A stretch of 7,433 nucleotides of DNA from an uncultured bacterium (GTDB lineage Bacteria > Desulfobacterota > Binatia > HRBIN30), in assembly GCA_937975525.1 (NCBI GenBank), contig CALJUJ010000492.1, positions 1 to 7,433 on the forward strand. The letters are read 5' to 3'. Position 1 is the first letter of the stretch, and each line of letters starts with the position of its first letter. Under the pieces are notes generated by a model. The model was not told the origin of the DNA. It made no database searches and saw only the letters and a program-made list of their open reading frames with translations. Made by a program: the position numbers and the translations under genes. Positions 6,715 through 7,433 of the stretch are shown here, in pieces.

Positions 6715-7433
6715 TCAGCCGGCCTCCTCGATCCGGCCAATCGCGTCGAGCAGCTTCTCGTGAATGACCTCCCAGGCGAGGCGGTAGAGCTGCTCGCGGT
6801 CCTTGTGTTGGGCCAGGAAGCCGAGGGGAATCTGGAAGGCGCCTTTGTCGCGGAGATTGCCGCCGCCGTAGTGGTGGCCGCGCTCTTCGTCGATGCCGAA
6901 CGCGCGCTTGAGGAACGAGTCGGGGCTGACCTGGTCGCTGCGGGTGCGTAGCGATCCATCGATCACCTTGCCATCGACGACGCCGAAGACGAGTACGGTG
7001 TCGGTGCCTTCGCGCGACAACAGGAAGTCGGCGGCCTGCGGAATGCCGTCGCGATGCTCCTTGCGCACGAAGCCGACGTCACTGAACAAGAAGTTGTCGT
7101 AGACACGCTTGCGCTCGAGCGCAGCCTGGATCATGTCCATCACCGCCGGGCTCACCGACTGCGCCGAGATGCGCTTCAGCAGTGGCTGGTCGACGGCGGG
7201 CCAGAGGTAGGCGCAGGCTTCGAAATCGAGCTGCGATGCGCGCAGCAACGGGGCCGTGACCGGGCGGATGCCATGCATCAAAGCGGTCGCCAGGCGGATC
7301 TGGCCGGGATCGCCCGCATCGAGGCCGTCGGGCTCGGCCTCGCGCAAGTAGGCGGCGAAGATGCCACAGGTGGACCCGGCCTCCTCGCGGATGTCTACGA
7401 AAGCGGCGCGGGCCTCGCCGGAGCGCTTGTGAT
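6715..7433 (-). CDS. DHH-family phosphoesterase (NrnA/exopolyphosphatase-like), 5' end outside window
   Basis: The last 238 residues are visible; the frame is open to the window edge, so the TTG at 7345-7347 is an internal Leu and not a start. DHH/DHHA1 proteins are metal-dependent phosphodiesterases or phosphatases acting on short RNA, pAp, cyclic dinucleotides or polyphosphate. Visible residues 13-29, DIREEAGSTCGIFAAYL, match the family segment D.RE..G.T..I...YL that follows the DHH motif. Residues 49-57 (TALMHGIRP) match the next block, usually TAL..GI.(T/S)DT, but here the Asp is replaced by Val (GIRPVT). The C-terminal part carries the DHHA1 substrate-binding features: VFGVVDGKVIDGSLRTR (148-164), then a His/Gly-rich loop RGHHYGGG (184-191) and IPLGFL (201-206). 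The DHH motif itself lies outside the window. It is upstream of the CNNM gene by 12 bases on the same strand, indicating one operon. The exact substrate is not decidable. Confidence 0.88.
   Translation of the reverse strand, partial: HKRSGEARAAFVDIREEAGSTCGIFAAYLREAEPDGLDAGDPGQIRLATALMHGIRPVTAPLLRASQLDFEACAYLWPAVDQPLLKRISAQSVSPAVMDMIQAALERKRVYDNFLFSDVGFVRKEHRDGIPQAADFLLSREGTDTVLVFGVVDGKVIDGSLRTRSDQVSPDSFLKRAFGIDEERGHHYGGGNLRDKGAFQIPLGFLAQHKDREQLYRLAWEVIHEKLLDAIGRIEEAG

Noticed and set aside
1..7433. Mobile element, phage, defence system or CRISPR array
   Set aside because: No transposase, integrase, toxin, nuclease-helicase pair or regularly spaced repeat was seen on either strand; the genes are metabolic or housekeeping with uniform base composition.

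Overview
This is a GC-rich, gene-dense bacterial window with tight intergenic gaps and some GTG/TTG starts. The gene content and base composition suggest an environmental, probably aerobic or facultative, Gram-negative bacterium of the broad deltaproteobacterial type. That assignment rests on general resemblance only, because no lineage marker gene is present. The window holds seven protein-coding genes, two of them cut by the window edges. No RNA gene, insertion sequence, integrase or CRISPR array was seen.

Layout. (1) At the left edge, on the plus strand, is the C-terminal 139 residues of GlmS, the isomerizing glutamine:fructose-6-phosphate aminotransferase. (2) A strong inverted repeat separates it from a convergent minus-strand group. 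(3) That group, in transcription order, is a molybdopterin oxidoreductase of the FdhF/YdeP family (4981 to 2768), the sulfurtransferase FdhD (2771 to 1926, overlapping by 4 bases as ATGA), and a phosphomannomutase/phosphoglucomutase (1861 to 479, after a 64-base gap). (4) A short divergent region (4982-5128) carries a second palindromic element related in sequence to the first. (5) A small plus-strand gene of unknown function (84 residues) has a very good ribosome binding site. (6) A hairpin lies between its end and the end of a convergent minus-strand pair. (7) That pair is a DHH-family phosphoesterase (5' end outside the window) followed 12 bases later by a CNNM/CBS/CorC-type membrane protein.

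How the genes work together. FdhD is the protein that delivers sulfur to the molybdenum cofactor of formate-dehydrogenase-type enzymes, so the translationally coupled oxidoreductase/FdhD pair is a natural functional unit. No electron-transfer partner subunit is encoded here, and the true substrate of the FdhF/YdeP branch is not established. GlmS and the hexose-phosphate mutase both feed sugar-nucleotide and cell-envelope precursors but converge, so they are not co-transcribed. The DHH/CNNM pair looks like an operon; a functional link is only a guess.

The points most worth a second look are the related palindromes in two intergenic regions, the stand-alone FdhF/YdeP-FdhD unit with an unusual cysteine pattern, the small unknown protein, and an apparent loss of a conserved aspartate in the DHH protein. 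I did not find clear evidence of a wholly new system.
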